NCBI GenBank assembly: GCA_029204225.1
Contig: CM055095.1
Coordinates: 60,282,540-60,346,539, forward strand
Direction of reading: 5' to 3'
Length of the DNA stretch: 64,000 nt
Source of the DNA: Diphasiastrum complanatum
Lineage: Eukaryota > Streptophyta > Lycopodiopsida > Lycopodiales > Lycopodiaceae
Shown here: positions 21,957 through 34,044 of the stretch, piece after piece
Numbering within the stretch: position 1 is the first letter of the stretch
Layout: every line of letters begins with the position of its first letter
Made by a program: the position numbers and the translations under genes
Notes under the pieces: generated by a model
What the model saw: only the letters and a program-made list of their open reading frames with translations
What the model was told of the DNA's origin: nothing
Database searches by the model: none

Positions 21957-22320
21957 AGATAATAACATTATTGGTTTTTGCTAATTACACATGTACTAAT
22001 ATATTGGTGAATGATTTGACCAATAAGCGTATGTAGATCCATATAAATTTCTTGAATTTTTGTACGTTTTTCTAGACATGATCCAATTGTGTGCCATATA
22101 TAGTTGTTAATAGATTACATGTTAAGTTTAGTATTTGATAAAACAGAGTTTATAGCTGGGAGTTGATATTATAACATTATTGGTTTTTGTTAATCACACA
22201 TGTACTAATACATTGGTGAATGATTTGACTAGTAATCGTATGTAGATCCAAATAAATTTCTTGAATTTTTATATGTTTTTTCTAGACATTATCTGTGTGC
22301 CATATATAGTTGTTACTTGT
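21957..22320. repeat. Tandem duplication of about 155 bp downstream of the kelch fragment
   Basis: 21959-22111 and 22166-22317 share long blocks: TAACATTATTGGTTTTTG, ACACATGTACTAATA, TTGGTGAATGATTTGAC, GTATGTAGATCCA, AATTTCTTGAATTTTT and GTGTGCCATATATAGTTGTT. About 55 unmatched bases lie between the copies. Confidence 0.8.
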
Positions 22321-22544
22321 TGGAAGGAGGATAGTTGTATATCATGTTGACACGAGCGATTCAAGTTTTTGATTTTTTTTTTTATATGCTCAAATTACGC
22401 ATCAATATTCATATTGTTGAGTATAACAACTTTAAGCACAATACTGTTAGATATTTGTTTGTATTTGTCTTGGAAAGAAAGAAATCTCAACAAAACAGTG
22501 AAAAGCATAGAAAGAGCAAAAAGTGAAGAAAGTATAATAAAAAA

Positions 22545-23203
22545 ATTGATGTTTATGAAAAAAGTGGATCTTGAATGGATCTAAACTCCCAAAATACTTG
22601 GCTAAGATCTTTGCACAACAAGCTACAAAAGCTAGAAATGGCAAAGCATCCTAATGCTACCTTTGATACACATGAACTTGACAAAGCATTCAAGAGACAA
22701 GAGAAACTGATAAAAGGTATTGATGGCAGCCAAAAACAACATCATACCAGCCCTAAAACAACAACCTACCACTTTTGGAAACCTCTTAAGATCATACACA
22801 AAATTTGAAGACAATACACAAAGCAATGCTCTCAATGTAGGAAGAAACTGTGACAATGATCTATTGATCTCTCTCAACAATGCAATAAGTTTCTCCAACC
22901 TGTTCTCCCCGACTTTCAACCTAATATAGGTGAGAGAGATGACTCTCTCTTCTCTCTCTAGAACTTAGGACCCAAATTTAGGGCACCAGTAGCCTAAAAT
23001 AGCCAATTTTGGCCTATATGTCCAAATAAAATTTGGTGTCATTTCGAAGGTCTTGAAGTTTGAGACCTCTTCAACAAGAAATATATACTAAAATAAAAGT
23101 ATATAGGCCTCTTTCACATGCATGAAATTCTAGATCCAAAACTATGTACAAAGCTTGCCAATTTAGGCCTCAAACTAGCTAGGAAATGTTGACAATTTTC
23201 ACA
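22545..23203 (-). mobile_element. 3' LTR of a minus-strand copia element, lower edge uncertain
   Basis: On the minus strand the sequence after the purine tract starts TGTGAAAATTGTCAACATT and runs into U3/R-like DNA with AG-rich runs (AGAGAGAGAAGAGAGAG near 22950). No upstream copy of this LTR was found above 25.85 kb, where a CT tract interrupts, so the lower border near 22.55 kb is a guess. The 22330-22545 stretch below it shows no gene. Confidence 0.55.
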
Positions 23204-23218
23204 CTCCCTCTTCACCTT
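23204..23218 (-). other. Polypurine tract
   Basis: The minus strand reads AAGGTGAAGAGGGAG directly before TGTGAAAATTG. This fits the plus-strand primer of the copia element. Confidence 0.65.
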
Positions 23219-24071
23219 AACTTGCTAGTTTTACAACAATACTTTGCTCCAACCTAAGAATAATCTCCATCATGATAATAGATCTCTTCTCAAGTGTTCT
23301 AATATGTACAATATGAAGTACAACATAATTGATATAGATAATAGTGTCCATATAGGATGCTTCACTATGTCTTACATCAATTTTACATAGAATGGTGAAC
23401 AAGATACATGTAAAAGAACATAGAATCATAATGAAAGGATTCCTCCATATATCCACCTTTGAATTCTCTATAAAACAACAACAAACAAGTTGTAAGTGAA
23501 AGTAACCAACAAGTGTTTGCATGTCTCCTCCACATTGCACAGCCCATTTGAGCTCAAACCAAACCTCAATGAGCTCACCAATGAGATCTTCCTTGCCTTG
23601 GAGAAATTGCCACTTGAGTTGCTCCATGTAGTCTTATTCATCCAACCTTTTGCCATCTTGATCATGCATGAACACTCCACCACAATCATAGCAACCTTTG
23701 AGTTGATGAATAGCTGTAAGATCCATGCCTTGAATCTTTCCAAGACTCACTCTTCCTTTGCCCTTTCCTTCACAAGACTCCGTCTTAATGATCACACCAC
23801 AAAGGTTAGCAATCTCCCTCTTGATAGTTGCATCATAAGAAATGGAAGGATCTTGAACATTAGAAGCCATGAAAAGAATACATAGTTTTTTCAACATAAG
23901 AATGATTGAAGTACTTTTTTTTGTCAAACCTAGACTTCTAATCAATGATATAGGTAATGATAATGAATCCTCACTATCATTCGCAAAAGCATCATTCAAA
24001 GTACATCCTACTTTGAACACTTCACATTCATCTCTCCCTTTTGACTTGAGATCTTCCTCACCAAGTCTCAC
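23217..24071 (-). CDS. Unrecognised 3' ORF in a pol-less copia element
   Basis: Two reading frames (24071-23634 and 23627-23217) are in phase and separated by one stop near 23634, so about 284 residues read almost without a break. The first half has TIKREIANLCGVIIKTES and QLKGCYDCGGVFMHDQDG (a CX2C pair). The second half has GELIEVWFELKWAVQCGGDM and a hydrophobic stretch ILCSFTCILFTILCKI. It lies between gag-protease and the polypurine tract, where integrase, RT and RNase H would be expected. None of their motifs is visible. It could be a degenerate acquired ORF or chance openness. Confidence 0.35.
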
Positions 24072-24525
24072 GATAGAACCTTTTGATCTACTTTCTTTAT
24101 GAATACATGTGACACCACTTGTTTCACAAATGACTTTTTTGGACTCATCACATAAAGATACAAAAGAAACTTTTTCACAATCATGCTCAAAGCACCATCT
24201 CTTTCCAAATGAGTAAATAAGTCATTAGCACCAACCATTTCCAAAGAAGAGTTTTCATCACCTCCATTGATGAAGTTAGCTCTCTTCTTACCTTTTTCAT
24301 TTTTGCACTTGCCATGTAGTTCCATTGAAGAGCCACCAAGACTTGGAAATCTAAGAGTAGAAGAGTTCAAACATTATACTAATTTAGCACCAAATGACTC
24401 CATTTGACTAGTAGGTAGCACTAGTCCATCTTCAAGATCCAATGGATCCAAAACATTGATCATAGATTCACCAAAAGTTGCCAAATTTGCACAGCAATAA
24501 CTCTCTCCAAGAAGCTCATTAGATC
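24072..24525 (-). other. Copia interior, no recognised domain
   Basis: A 100-codon minus-strand ORF (24370-24068) with KCKNEKGKKRANFINGGDE and a shifted frame link the gag-protease ORF to the 3' ORF. Integrase motifs are not visible. This may mark where pol was deleted. Confidence 0.35.
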
Positions 24526-25836
24526 TCAACCTACATCTAGCATAAGGAAGTTCTTTAGACTTTGCATAAGATCTACCAATCTTATTGATGCTAGGAATTT
24601 ACTTTGAAAGTTGAGAGAACCACCAACATCCATTTCATTCCTCTTGTTAGACATAACAAATGCATCAAACTTGTAAAGTCTACCTTGTCTATTGCCCCTA
24701 GCAGTCAAGACATCTCCCTTAGTAATGAAGTAGACATCCCCAACAAACTTTGTCTTGTACCCTTTTTTTAACATTTGACCAACACTTAGCAAATTCCTTG
24801 AAAGTGAGGGAATGTAAGGAACACCATCAAGCCTTAAATTCCTATTAGTAGAAAGGCAAATAGGAATTGAGCCAATACCTTTGATCATACACTCACCACC
24901 ATTTGGCATGTGAACGACTTTCTTGGTCCCAACATAAGAGATCAAAGAAGTAAAGAACTCCTTGTGACTAGTCATGTGTGAACTAGATCCACTATCTATC
25001 CACCATGAATCCTTGTCACTTCCACTTGACATTAGACTTGAAGAACACATCATGAGAGAATCGCAAGAATCTAGATCCTCATTAAAAGTAAAAAAGTTGT
25101 TTTGCTTGCTACCTTCATTACTTTGCTTCTTATGACATTCATTTGCAAAATGACCTTTTATCCCACAATAAAGGCACTTGAACTTTGACTTGTCTTTATT
25201 TCTAAAAGAAGTAGAAGAGGAGGAGGAAGAGTGATCATCATGATCCGAGTTACCACCTTTGGACCATTTCCCTTTGGCTTTACCTTTGCCTTTGACTTTG
25301 CCTTTTGTGAAGAAAGACTCTTCACCTCCACCTTGCAAGGCTGCACCATCAAGATTTGATTGCAACTTATGTTCTTCAGCCAATAAGATTTCCTGCAAGT
25401 CAACCACACTTGGCAAGACTCTTTGAATGGCAAAACTTTGCACAACGTTAGCATGTTCATCTAGAAAACCATTCAACATAACCTGGACTATTTCACCATC
25501 TTTTATGCTTTCATCAATGCATGCTAGATCATCACTTAAGGACTTAACCCTCAAGACAAATGCATGAGCACTTTCACCCTCTCTTTATCTACTAGAAAAT
25601 ATTTGCCTCCTTAGGGTCAATACCCTAGATGTGGACTTTGATTCAAAGAGCTTCTTCAAGGCATTCCATGCCTCACTTGCACTTTGACTATTACCACCTT
25701 CCTTCAAAAGTTCATTGGTCACATTCATTTTAATGATATGAAGAGCCCTTTTGGCCTTCTTATCAAACCTTTGTTGCTCTTGAACTGTGGGTGGTCTCTC
25801 TTCAGTTCCTGCAACTATGTCCATGAGTTCATTCAA
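24526..25836 (-). pseudogene. Ty1-copia gag and protease, one in-frame stop
   Basis: The N-terminal gag (25836-25585) has KKAKRALHIIKMNVTNEL and ASEAWNALKKLFESKSTSRV, typical of the copia UBN2 gag domain. A TAA at about 25585 interrupts FSSR*REGESAHAFVLRVKS. Beyond it the frame is the same and open for 342 residues: the rest of gag, a Lys/Gly-rich linker, the zinc knuckle CLYCGIKGHFANEC, a Ser-rich stretch, the protease motif WWIDSGSSSHMTSH with intact DSG, and the pre-integrase region VPYIPSLSRNLLSVGQMLKK. Pol is not recognisable downstream, so this resembles a non-autonomous gag-carrying element. Confidence 0.88.
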
Positions 25837-25845
25837 CTCAAGTGC

Positions 25846-26005
<160 letters not shown>

Positions 26006-26009
26006 AAGT

Positions 26010-26496
26010 CATGACTACATGATTCTAGTCTAAGCATAACAATCAAAGCAACAACACAAGGGAACGAGTGCTGGATAGACTAACCCAACTAAACCTAGAT
26101 GGTACGGATCTAGCCCCCAAGCTGTGGATCAATTAGAATCATAGAAAGAGGAATCACACTTGCAACATGTAGCTACCAATACCAGAATCAAGCTTATACT
26201 AGTGAGAGCCCAAAAGGTATACTTCTACCCTCCAAGGCCCATGCACCACTAGTAGTGCACTGTGACACCTCATTGGACACCTCTGCAGCCTATTTGGGCC
26301 AGTCATCCAGTTCGCTAATGACTCACTGATAGACCCATACCAGCTCCACCACCAAGTGTTTAGGCCTACAACCATTAATTATGAGCATGTACACATAAGG
26401 GCCCCAATTCCCTTATAGTCACAATTAGCTTATGACTTATTGGTCTATCAGTCCCTAGAGTGGACACGCTACCCGAGACCAGTCATGGGCATGACA
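26010..26496 (-). mobile_element. 3' LTR of a Ty3-gypsy element, copy 1
   Basis: On the minus strand the LTR starts TGTCATGCCCATGACTGG after the purine-rich AAGAGGGGAATAA. Its 3' part shares the phrase AGCTTGGGGGCTAGATCCG with the LARD LTRs. A second copy lies at about 58530-58818 but lacks roughly 185-240 bases present here (about 26190-26370). The lower border lies next to the CT tract and is approximate. Confidence 0.65.
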
Positions 26497-26508
26497 TTAT
26501 TCCCCTCT

Positions 26509-26800
26509 TATTCAAGTTCTATCCTCAGAACTTAAAAGTGAGAAAGTTCCTCCTTCACGAAATCCATGGAAATACTATCCCATCTCTTATTTGGGATATC
26601 CAATGGATGCAACAATCTTCCGGCCTTATGGCATTCAACTTTATTCAACTGGCATTGGTCACACTTGACCACAAGATTCTACAAAGGGCTTGAGTTTTGG
26701 CCAATAAAAGTCCCTTCATACCAAATCTAATGTACGATGTATGTCGGGATGTCCTGCGCATGGTGAGTCATGACATTCAACATTGTATCAATTAATTTTG
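26509..26800 (-). pseudogene. Ty3-gypsy integrase fragment (zinc-binding domain), copy 1
   Basis: The minus strand reads HDSPCAGHPDIHRTLDLV*R and DFYWPKLKPFVES. After a frameshift it reads CDQCQLNKVECHKAGRLL and HPLDIPNKRWDSISMDF. This is the integrase HHCC region with the start of the catalytic core, of the gypsy type that usually reads CQxNK.E.. and PLPIPxxxWxxISMDF. The catalytic core beyond the first Asp is absent, and the reading frame runs into the PPT and LTR. The paralogue at 58830-59105 has the frame intact here but a stop inside the CX2C. Confidence 0.85.
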
Positions 26801-27074
26801 GACTTTGGCAAATTTTTCAAAAATGGATTTGAGAATTTTGAGACAATGTTCATTTACAAAAATTCGATAATTTAGCAGTATGTGGACCACGTTTGAATAG
26901 GGTATGACATGATTGTGTTCTGTAAAACCCATGCATACACAAATATTATAAAACTTCTCATAAACATATCATATGTCAAAAACCTTTTCAAATTAATTAA
27001 AAAGTATATAACATTCATAAAAAAATGACACATTAATAGTATATTGATAGTCACAATAGTGCGACCAATGTTGT

Positions 27075-28115
27075 TTATGAGCTCTGCCAAACAATATGAC
27101 ATTCTATATAAGCACACAAACCAACTTGGAGCACAAAAGAATTCAATAATGCTGCTAACACCTCGCCAATGCTTTGCTTTCTTTTTGTGATTGGCTTACA
27201 TGACACAAAATGTTTTGCCGATTTTTCACTATCTCTGAAACACAATCTTAGGAGTTTAAATTTGTCTTGCACACACTGGCTGACATCATCCGAGGACTCA
27301 CCATTGTAAAGAACAAACAGAACAGGCTGCAAGTTTGGAATAGTTATATTATTCTCTTTCAATGGAGGTGTCAGCTCGTAGTAACCCTCAAAAACAGAAC
27401 AACATACATCATGCATTGCTTTGATGCTTGATTTGATACCGTCTTTTCTATTGTGATCCAGAAAGAGAACAATCACACAGACATTGTGTTGTGGTGTGAG
27501 AGTTGTCAAACAATGGCAGACCATTGACAAAATGTAATTGAAGTCTAAAGACTCAAAGTTATCAAATATATACAATGTGGGATGCTTCCACAGCGAAGAA
27601 GGAAGTGTCATGAAACTTGAGTCTTCAGCTCCACAACAGATGGCCTCCTCATTTTTTGAAGTTTTTACTTTGTAGAAGAACCTCCATTTGGTGCTACTAG
27701 AGGTCCCACCTTTATGATTAGTATTGTGGACGACGAGATATTTTTGTTTAATATTTTCTGCAACTACTCTCAAGGGAATAGGTATAACACCAATCAATTT
27801 TGAAGTTATACCTTTGCCTTTCCCATAGTGCGCTCTAACCCAATTCCAACAAAAAGTCGGGTCGCTGATTTTTGAGAGTTGTGTCATGTTCTCTTTATTG
27901 TAGTCACATCTGAAGGCAAGTCTTCTTCTGTAGTGCAAATTCTGTACAACACTTTGTGCAACCACCTCACGAACCATAAGAAGAACTCCTTCATCAATGT
28001 ATTTTTCTCTATTTTTTCTTCTAGAATACAATCCTCCATTTACTAGTTTCTTTTGGATACGATCGCACATGGCGTTCGGCATATACCTCAAACATCTGAG
28101 CTTCAAATCTTCCAT
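27075..28115 (-). CDS. CACTA-linked unknown ORF 'U', copy B (346 codons)
   Basis: This is the longest uninterrupted ORF in the window. In order it has MEDLKLRCLRYMPNAMCDRI, REKYIDEGVLLMVREVVAQS, WVRAHYGKGKGITSKLIGVI, KWRFFYKVKTSKNEEAICCG, HPTLYIFDNFESLDFNYIL and LQPVLFVLYNGESSDD, ending near IECHIVWQSS. Compared with copies A and C, the stretch QNLHYRRRLAFRC is read in a shifted frame. A one-base loss at TGTGACTAC (others TGTGGACTAC) restores the frame. The intact ORF is therefore partly accidental. DUF4216-like CACTA sequence lies just upstream (28120-28480). Alternating hydrophobic strands suggest a globular fold, but no catalytic motif is recognised. Confidence 0.6.
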   Translation of the reverse strand: MEDLKLRCLRYMPNAMCDRIQKKLVNGGLYSRRKNREKYIDEGVLLMVREVVAQSVVQNLHYRRRLAFRCDYNKENMTQLSKISDPTFCWNWVRAHYGKGKGITSKLIGVIPIPLRVVAENIKQKYLVVHNTNHKGGTSSSTKWRFFYKVKTSKNEEAICCGAEDSSFMTLPSSLWKHPTLYIFDNFESLDFNYILSMVCHCLTTLTPQHNVCVIVLFLDHNRKDGIKSSIKAMHDVCCSVFEGYYELTPPLKENNITIPNLQPVLFVLYNGESSDDVSQCVQDKFKLLRLCFRDSEKSAKHFVSCKPITKRKQSIGEVLAALLNSFVLQVGLCAYIECHIVWQSS

Positions 28116-28482
28116 TTCATTTTCACCATATGCATTTTCAAATACATGTCTTGAGCGTGGCTTAATTTGAACAACATACTACCAATCTTTGTTTAGTCGA
28201 TCTGGTTGAAAAAATACCTGCACACTTAGCTATATTAGGATTAGATATTTGTTATGCTCACATTTTAATTCACAATAAATAGATGTAATGAAAAAGTAGT
28301 GTAGATGACTAATATAACATTGATCACAATTGACAAAAAGAAAAAATGTGAAATTCATGCACACCTATTCACAATGACGAGGCAACACCAATGTGTCTGA
28401 AAAGTCCAAGCATAATGTCTTGGTTGAATTGATAGCAAAAAGTCCACTACGATCTTTTTTTACAGTTGCATTTGACACTCTG
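28116..28482 (-). pseudogene. CACTA DUF4216 fragment
   Basis: The minus strand continues upstream of ORF U as CSRHVFENAY-like and LNKDW-like sequence matching 60420-60547. A probable intron (about 28218-28374) follows, then LPRHCE and KKDRSGLFAI-like sequence. Similarity to 60450-60806 stops sharply at 28482 within GCATTTGACACTCT. Beyond that point the two loci are unrelated. Confidence 0.65.
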
Positions 28483-28938
28483 TTGGAAAACAATGTTGAA
28501 ACATGTCATCAAAGTGATATTGACATTACAAAAGTACAGAAAAGTGTGGATGTTTGTGAAATTGTGGATGGTGGTTCATGCATCAAAGTGAACCTTGAAT
28601 GTATTGGCGATGATTTTCAGCAAATACAGTTAGCTAAATGTTCAATTGTTGATTCATGTTCTACATTGGAGATTGAAAAAGATGTTCTATGCGATTGTCC
28701 AAGTAATTCAACAGTTCAATGTGATTATGCTATTCAATTTTTGAGCAGAAAAATACAAGACACGTTGAATAATTATGATGATAAAGCTAGGATTGGCATT
28801 TGTTATAGATTTAGACCACCTATTGGACAAATATTACATAGACCATATGCATATTCTAAAACTATTGCAGAGCTTCAACAGATTTTTGACGAAATGGATT
28901 GCGTGTCTGTTAATGAATTTGGAACTTTTATAGAATAA
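28483..28938 (+). pseudogene. Unrecognised ORF fused at a rearrangement junction
   Basis: The plus-strand frame is open from 28393, but the first 30 codons are antisense CACTA sequence. The novel part begins at 28483 and reads DIDITKVQKSVDVCEIVDGG, IQFLSRKIQDTLNNYDDKAR, GICYRFRPPIGQILHRPYAY and FDEMDCVSVNEFGTFIE. Cys/Asp/Val-rich N-terminal repeats and a helical C-terminus are visible. It precedes an FCP1-like fragment on the same strand and may be its 5' part. I do not recognise it. Confidence 0.35.
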
Positions 28939-29132
28939 AGTTTTTGGCTTTTTTACAATGCATAAAAATTCAATGATTTTTTTTGTTAACATATTAGGAT
29001 GTGATACTGTATATATATTTTAAACTTTTGAATTCACTTTCTTTATGTTAATTTGGACCATTATTGTATTGCAGGATTGGAATACTTGTCGAGTTGTTGT
29101 CCTTTTAAATACATAATACTTAACTTGAATGG

Positions 29133-29825
29133 TTACTTGTGAAAAAATGGGAAGGAAAAACAAGTGATAAGGTTGGGTACATCAAGCATGGAGATTACGC
29201 CATTCAATTGCGGAATGGAGAAACCAAGTTTCTGGATAATATCTTCAATAGTTTTAAGGTTGGAATATGGAGTATTCAACACTGTGTTGAATACTTCAAC
29301 ATAACTGGAAATTGACAATATAAATTTCATATCATTTGGGATCGAACAAAATGTTACAGTGCCCCAAAGTATAGGATGCCTGGTAATCAACGAGTTCGAG
29401 CTTTTTCTAAGCCATTGACTTATCTATGGAGCACATGATGTGGACCGTTACCGATCAATACACTGTTGATTGATGATGCCCCTTACAAAGGTTGCATGAA
29501 TCCACCTGGCAATGGTATTTTTGCTGGTACATTTGATGGCTGTTTAGAGGAGGATTTTTTGAATGAAGTTTTGTGTCCATATCTATTAAGTCTCAAAGAT
29601 GTTCCAAACATACCATGTTATATTGAAAGAAATCGGTTGGGGCAAGAACCATTGAGTAACACTTGTGACTACACAGAGTTGATCCAACACAGTGATCATT
29701 TATTTCCACTTTGCAAGTTATCGATTTCTCCATTCATGGTATCCACAACGAGGAGTGTGACTTTAGAAAATACATCTATGATGGAGAAGTACGTTGAAAA
29801 AATAGACTCTGTGACTATTCAATAA
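29133..29825 (+). pseudogene. FCP1/NIF-like HAD phosphatase fragment
   Basis: Pieces in order are GETKFLDNIFNSFKVGIWS (about 29220-29275), KFHIIWDRTKC (about 29325-29355), FSKPLTYLW (about 29400-29430), and then from about 29456 NTLLIDDAPYKGCMNPPGNG, FLNEVLCPYLLSLKDVPNIP and GQEPLSN. This order matches FCP1-homology (NLI-interacting-factor-like) HAD domains: xVGIWS is motif II and LIDDxPYK is motif IV. The N-terminal DXDX(T/V) nucleophile segment is not found, and stops or frame changes lie near 29300 and 29432. It is best read as a captured or relict fragment of a host gene. Confidence 0.7.
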
Positions 29826-29829
29826 AAAA

Positions 29830-31464
29830 GTCTTTTATATAAAAAAATTTATGAATGTCATTGAGATTTGGCTATAATACAAATTGAAACATAGAAGGTT
29901 TCAAAAACATTTGAATTCAAACATTAATAATACGAAGTTAATGACATGAGTTATATATTCACACATTGATTGACACATTAAAATTCAATTTCACTTATAA
30001 ATAAGAGTTGTTTTATTACTAATATATTTTTTGATTTCAAAATATAGCTTTGACATTTCTTGATTGAGAACATGAATAGTCTCAATTTACTCTATTCTAT
30101 ATACAACATCTTTTTTGTATTCCAACACAAACTTTAAGAACTTTTTGGGAGAATGGGAAAAAGAAAAGGCCAAAAAAGGAAGAGCTATGGACGTCAAAAG
30201 TTGTTAAAAAAATATGTGTAGAACAAACAACTTTAGAAAAAGATGTAGAGTCAACTTACTAAAGAATGGTGAACTCATCACTAGATTTTCTTGAAGAGGT
30301 CAAAACTAAAAGATTATAAAGGCTTGTTAGATGGAAGAAGAATTTTGATAGATCCCAACATCATCAAAAGGAAGTTTGTGTCGTCTTATGATGAATTGAG
30401 ATTATTGATAAATGTATGTTGGTGGACAACTACTATTTTATGGATAAGAAGCTGGATGTTGCAAAATTAGCAAATTGAAAGATTTACTAAAAGAGAAATA
30501 ATTTTATGAAACTCTTTCCATTCTTAAAGGAGACAAAATCCATGAATAGATAAAATCTTCAATGGAAATGTATAGAACTTTTTGGAATGACTTTAAAGGA
30601 GAAACGATGAAGCCATTGCTTATCATTTAAGAAAACTATCATATCTCAAAAAGTATTATGAAGGATATAATGTACTTGTTTCCAAGAATTTTGATTCAGT
30701 TTTTTAACGAAGATTAAAAATCTTGAATGATGCTCAATACTCATTATAAAATAACCTTGAAGTTCATTGCTAGGAAGTTGGATTTTTTGCTTTTTCATTT
30801 AAAAAACAAACAAGGTGGTTTCAAGTAGGAAGACTGAGTACTTTGGATAATGTTTTTGATTTATGGTGGAATTGGATGTTTTTTTCTTTTTAACGAGCTA
30901 TTCATCAACTAGACCTGGAAAAGCTTTTGATGGATTAAGTTGGGACTATTTTTTTGTTTATTATAAAGAATTTGGGACTCTCTTATATCTTCAATGAGAA
31001 ATAATTGAGTAGATTTAGCATTCAAAGTGGGGTAAGACAAGATGAGAACTAATATCACCCAGATGAAGATCCATCAAATGGATGTGAAATTAGCAGTATG
31101 GCTATGATGGTACTAATGAAAATCTAGCAAGTTGACATGTGTGGGAAACAATCCTCAAGTGTGAATGATCTTGTTAAGCTTTGTCTTTCACACATAAACT
31201 GATTCTAGATTGAGTATCAAGATCTAGTTCTAGACTTTATGACCAAAGTACAATCTAGCATGCTAATAATCAAAGAATGATTGCTTGCAGTATCAAAAGA
31301 GAAGAAGTACAAGAATTTAATGCATTAACATAACCTTCTACTCGAGTTAGAGAGAGAAAGAGAGAGCAAAATTCAAGCAAACAATATCATAGATCCAAAT
31401 TGACATGGAATAGCTTCAAAGCTTGGTTCTTCATCAAAAATTATGAGAGAGCTTACACATATTT
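29830..31464. other. AT-rich spacer, no recognisable gene
   Basis: No ORF of note, no microsatellite and no repeat shared with the rest of the window were found in more than 1.6 kb. 30150-30900 has stop-rich frames with Lys/Asn/Phe composition that might be very old copia gag, but no motif is certain. Confidence 0.4.
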
Positions 31465-32270
31465 ATGGAGATTGGAGTAGAGGTAGAACCATCTCTCTCC
31501 TATTTCCATACACATCTAAAAGTGATAACTAGCAAAGTAGTGACATTTGTCACTTTACATGCATGCATTTCTACCTACTTTTACCAAGTGTCAAATTCAA
31601 AACTAGAATTGTCCAAATCATTATGCATGTGTCCAATTCACTTTGTGCATGCCTTGCATGTCACTTTGGATCACTTACAATTATTGCATGTGATATGCCA
31701 CGAGTTTCTACAAGCCCATAATTGGCATTTCTATGTCTACATTCTATATGCATGTTGTATATGACAAACTAGACTCAAGAAAACATGTAGCTCGAGTTTA
31801 TTCTAGGCCAAATTTGACATTTACAATATGAAACATTACATACACATAGAAAAAAACTTTTCCAAAACCTAAAGTCAAGATAGACGTTTTTTCAGTTTTC
31901 AACATGTACTTAATTACTCAGGAACTTTGGCATAAACCAAACACTAAGAATGGTATTTTTTTTTTAGTGATTCCATTCGATTGTGTAACAAATACCTTAC
32001 AATCTGTAAACTATAGTTACTATTTTTGAAAAGTTGCATAAACAACTTACAATCTATAAGGTACAATTACTATATTTCAAAACTTGCATATATTTGCACG
32101 ATTACTATTTAAAAAAAATTGACAATGAGCATAAATATGAGACTTCCTCTTTTTGAAAAGGCAAAGAGCTACATATTTACTATTTAAAAAAATGTGAGCC
32201 ACGAATAGGCCCTGGCCTTCTAATTTTAAAAAATTGTTATGATGAAAAAAAAGCTTTGGTGGTTGTTATG
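31465..32270. other. Unrecognised region with a 99-codon ORF
   Basis: The plus-strand ORF at 31465-31764 is rich in His, Leu, Tyr and Cys (HALHVTLDHLQLLHVICHEF) and resembles LTR sequence rather than a protein. Short near-repeats such as ACTTACAATCTATAAG and ACCTTACAATCTGTAAAC occur near 31995-32070. Confidence 0.3.
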
Positions 32271-32274
32271 CTTG

Positions 32275-32405
32275 GGAAGGCCCCTGGGGGTCTTCCGCGC
32301 CAAGGAGGTATGCTTGGGTTGCCGCCCTCGGGTGCCTCCCCTACCGGAAGCCCCTTTGGGGTGGAGGGGGGGGGGGGGGGGGGGGGGTGGGGGGGGCTTC
32401 CCCTA
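32275..32405. repeat. GC-rich block with long poly-G run
   Basis: A GC-rich patch in AT-rich DNA contains a G run from about 32366 to 32396, broken only by one T. Short inverted pairs occur, such as GGAAGCCCC and GGGGCTTCC. Several G-tracts close together could form a G-quadruplex on the plus strand. The Pro/Gly ORF on the minus strand is a by-product. Confidence 0.7.
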
Positions 32406-32622
32406 TACGTACTGAATACTTCATGCTTATAAGATATCAAAAACTCATACACTCATAGAAAGATGGTGAATTGAAGCATATAGTAGATAGTTGGCAAGCT
32501 AATTTTGCTACAAAAATTCATGCATAGTTACTGCTTACCTGAAAGATATAACCAAAACAAAAAATGCAGCGAAATGACAGAGACATACAACATACATAGA
32601 GAGAGAAGAAACATAGACAAAG

Positions 32623-32912
<290 letters not shown>

Positions 32913-32926
32913 GGGGGAGGGAGCTT

Positions 32927-34041
<1,115 letters not shown>

Positions 34042-34044
<3 letters not shown>

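Noticed and set aside
24536-25554. A host zinc-knuckle protein
   Set aside because: The CX2CX4HX4C knuckle is followed by the WWIDSGSSSHMTSH protease and the pre-integrase region, which is the copia Gag-protease order.
27500-27900. Walker-type nucleotide-binding loop in protein U (AHYGKGKGITSK)
   Set aside because: The spacing does not fit GxxxxGK[ST] and no Walker B or helicase motifs follow.
31465-31764. 99-codon plus-strand ORF
   Set aside because: No motif, biased composition and a sequence style like retroelement LTRs. There is no support for a gene.
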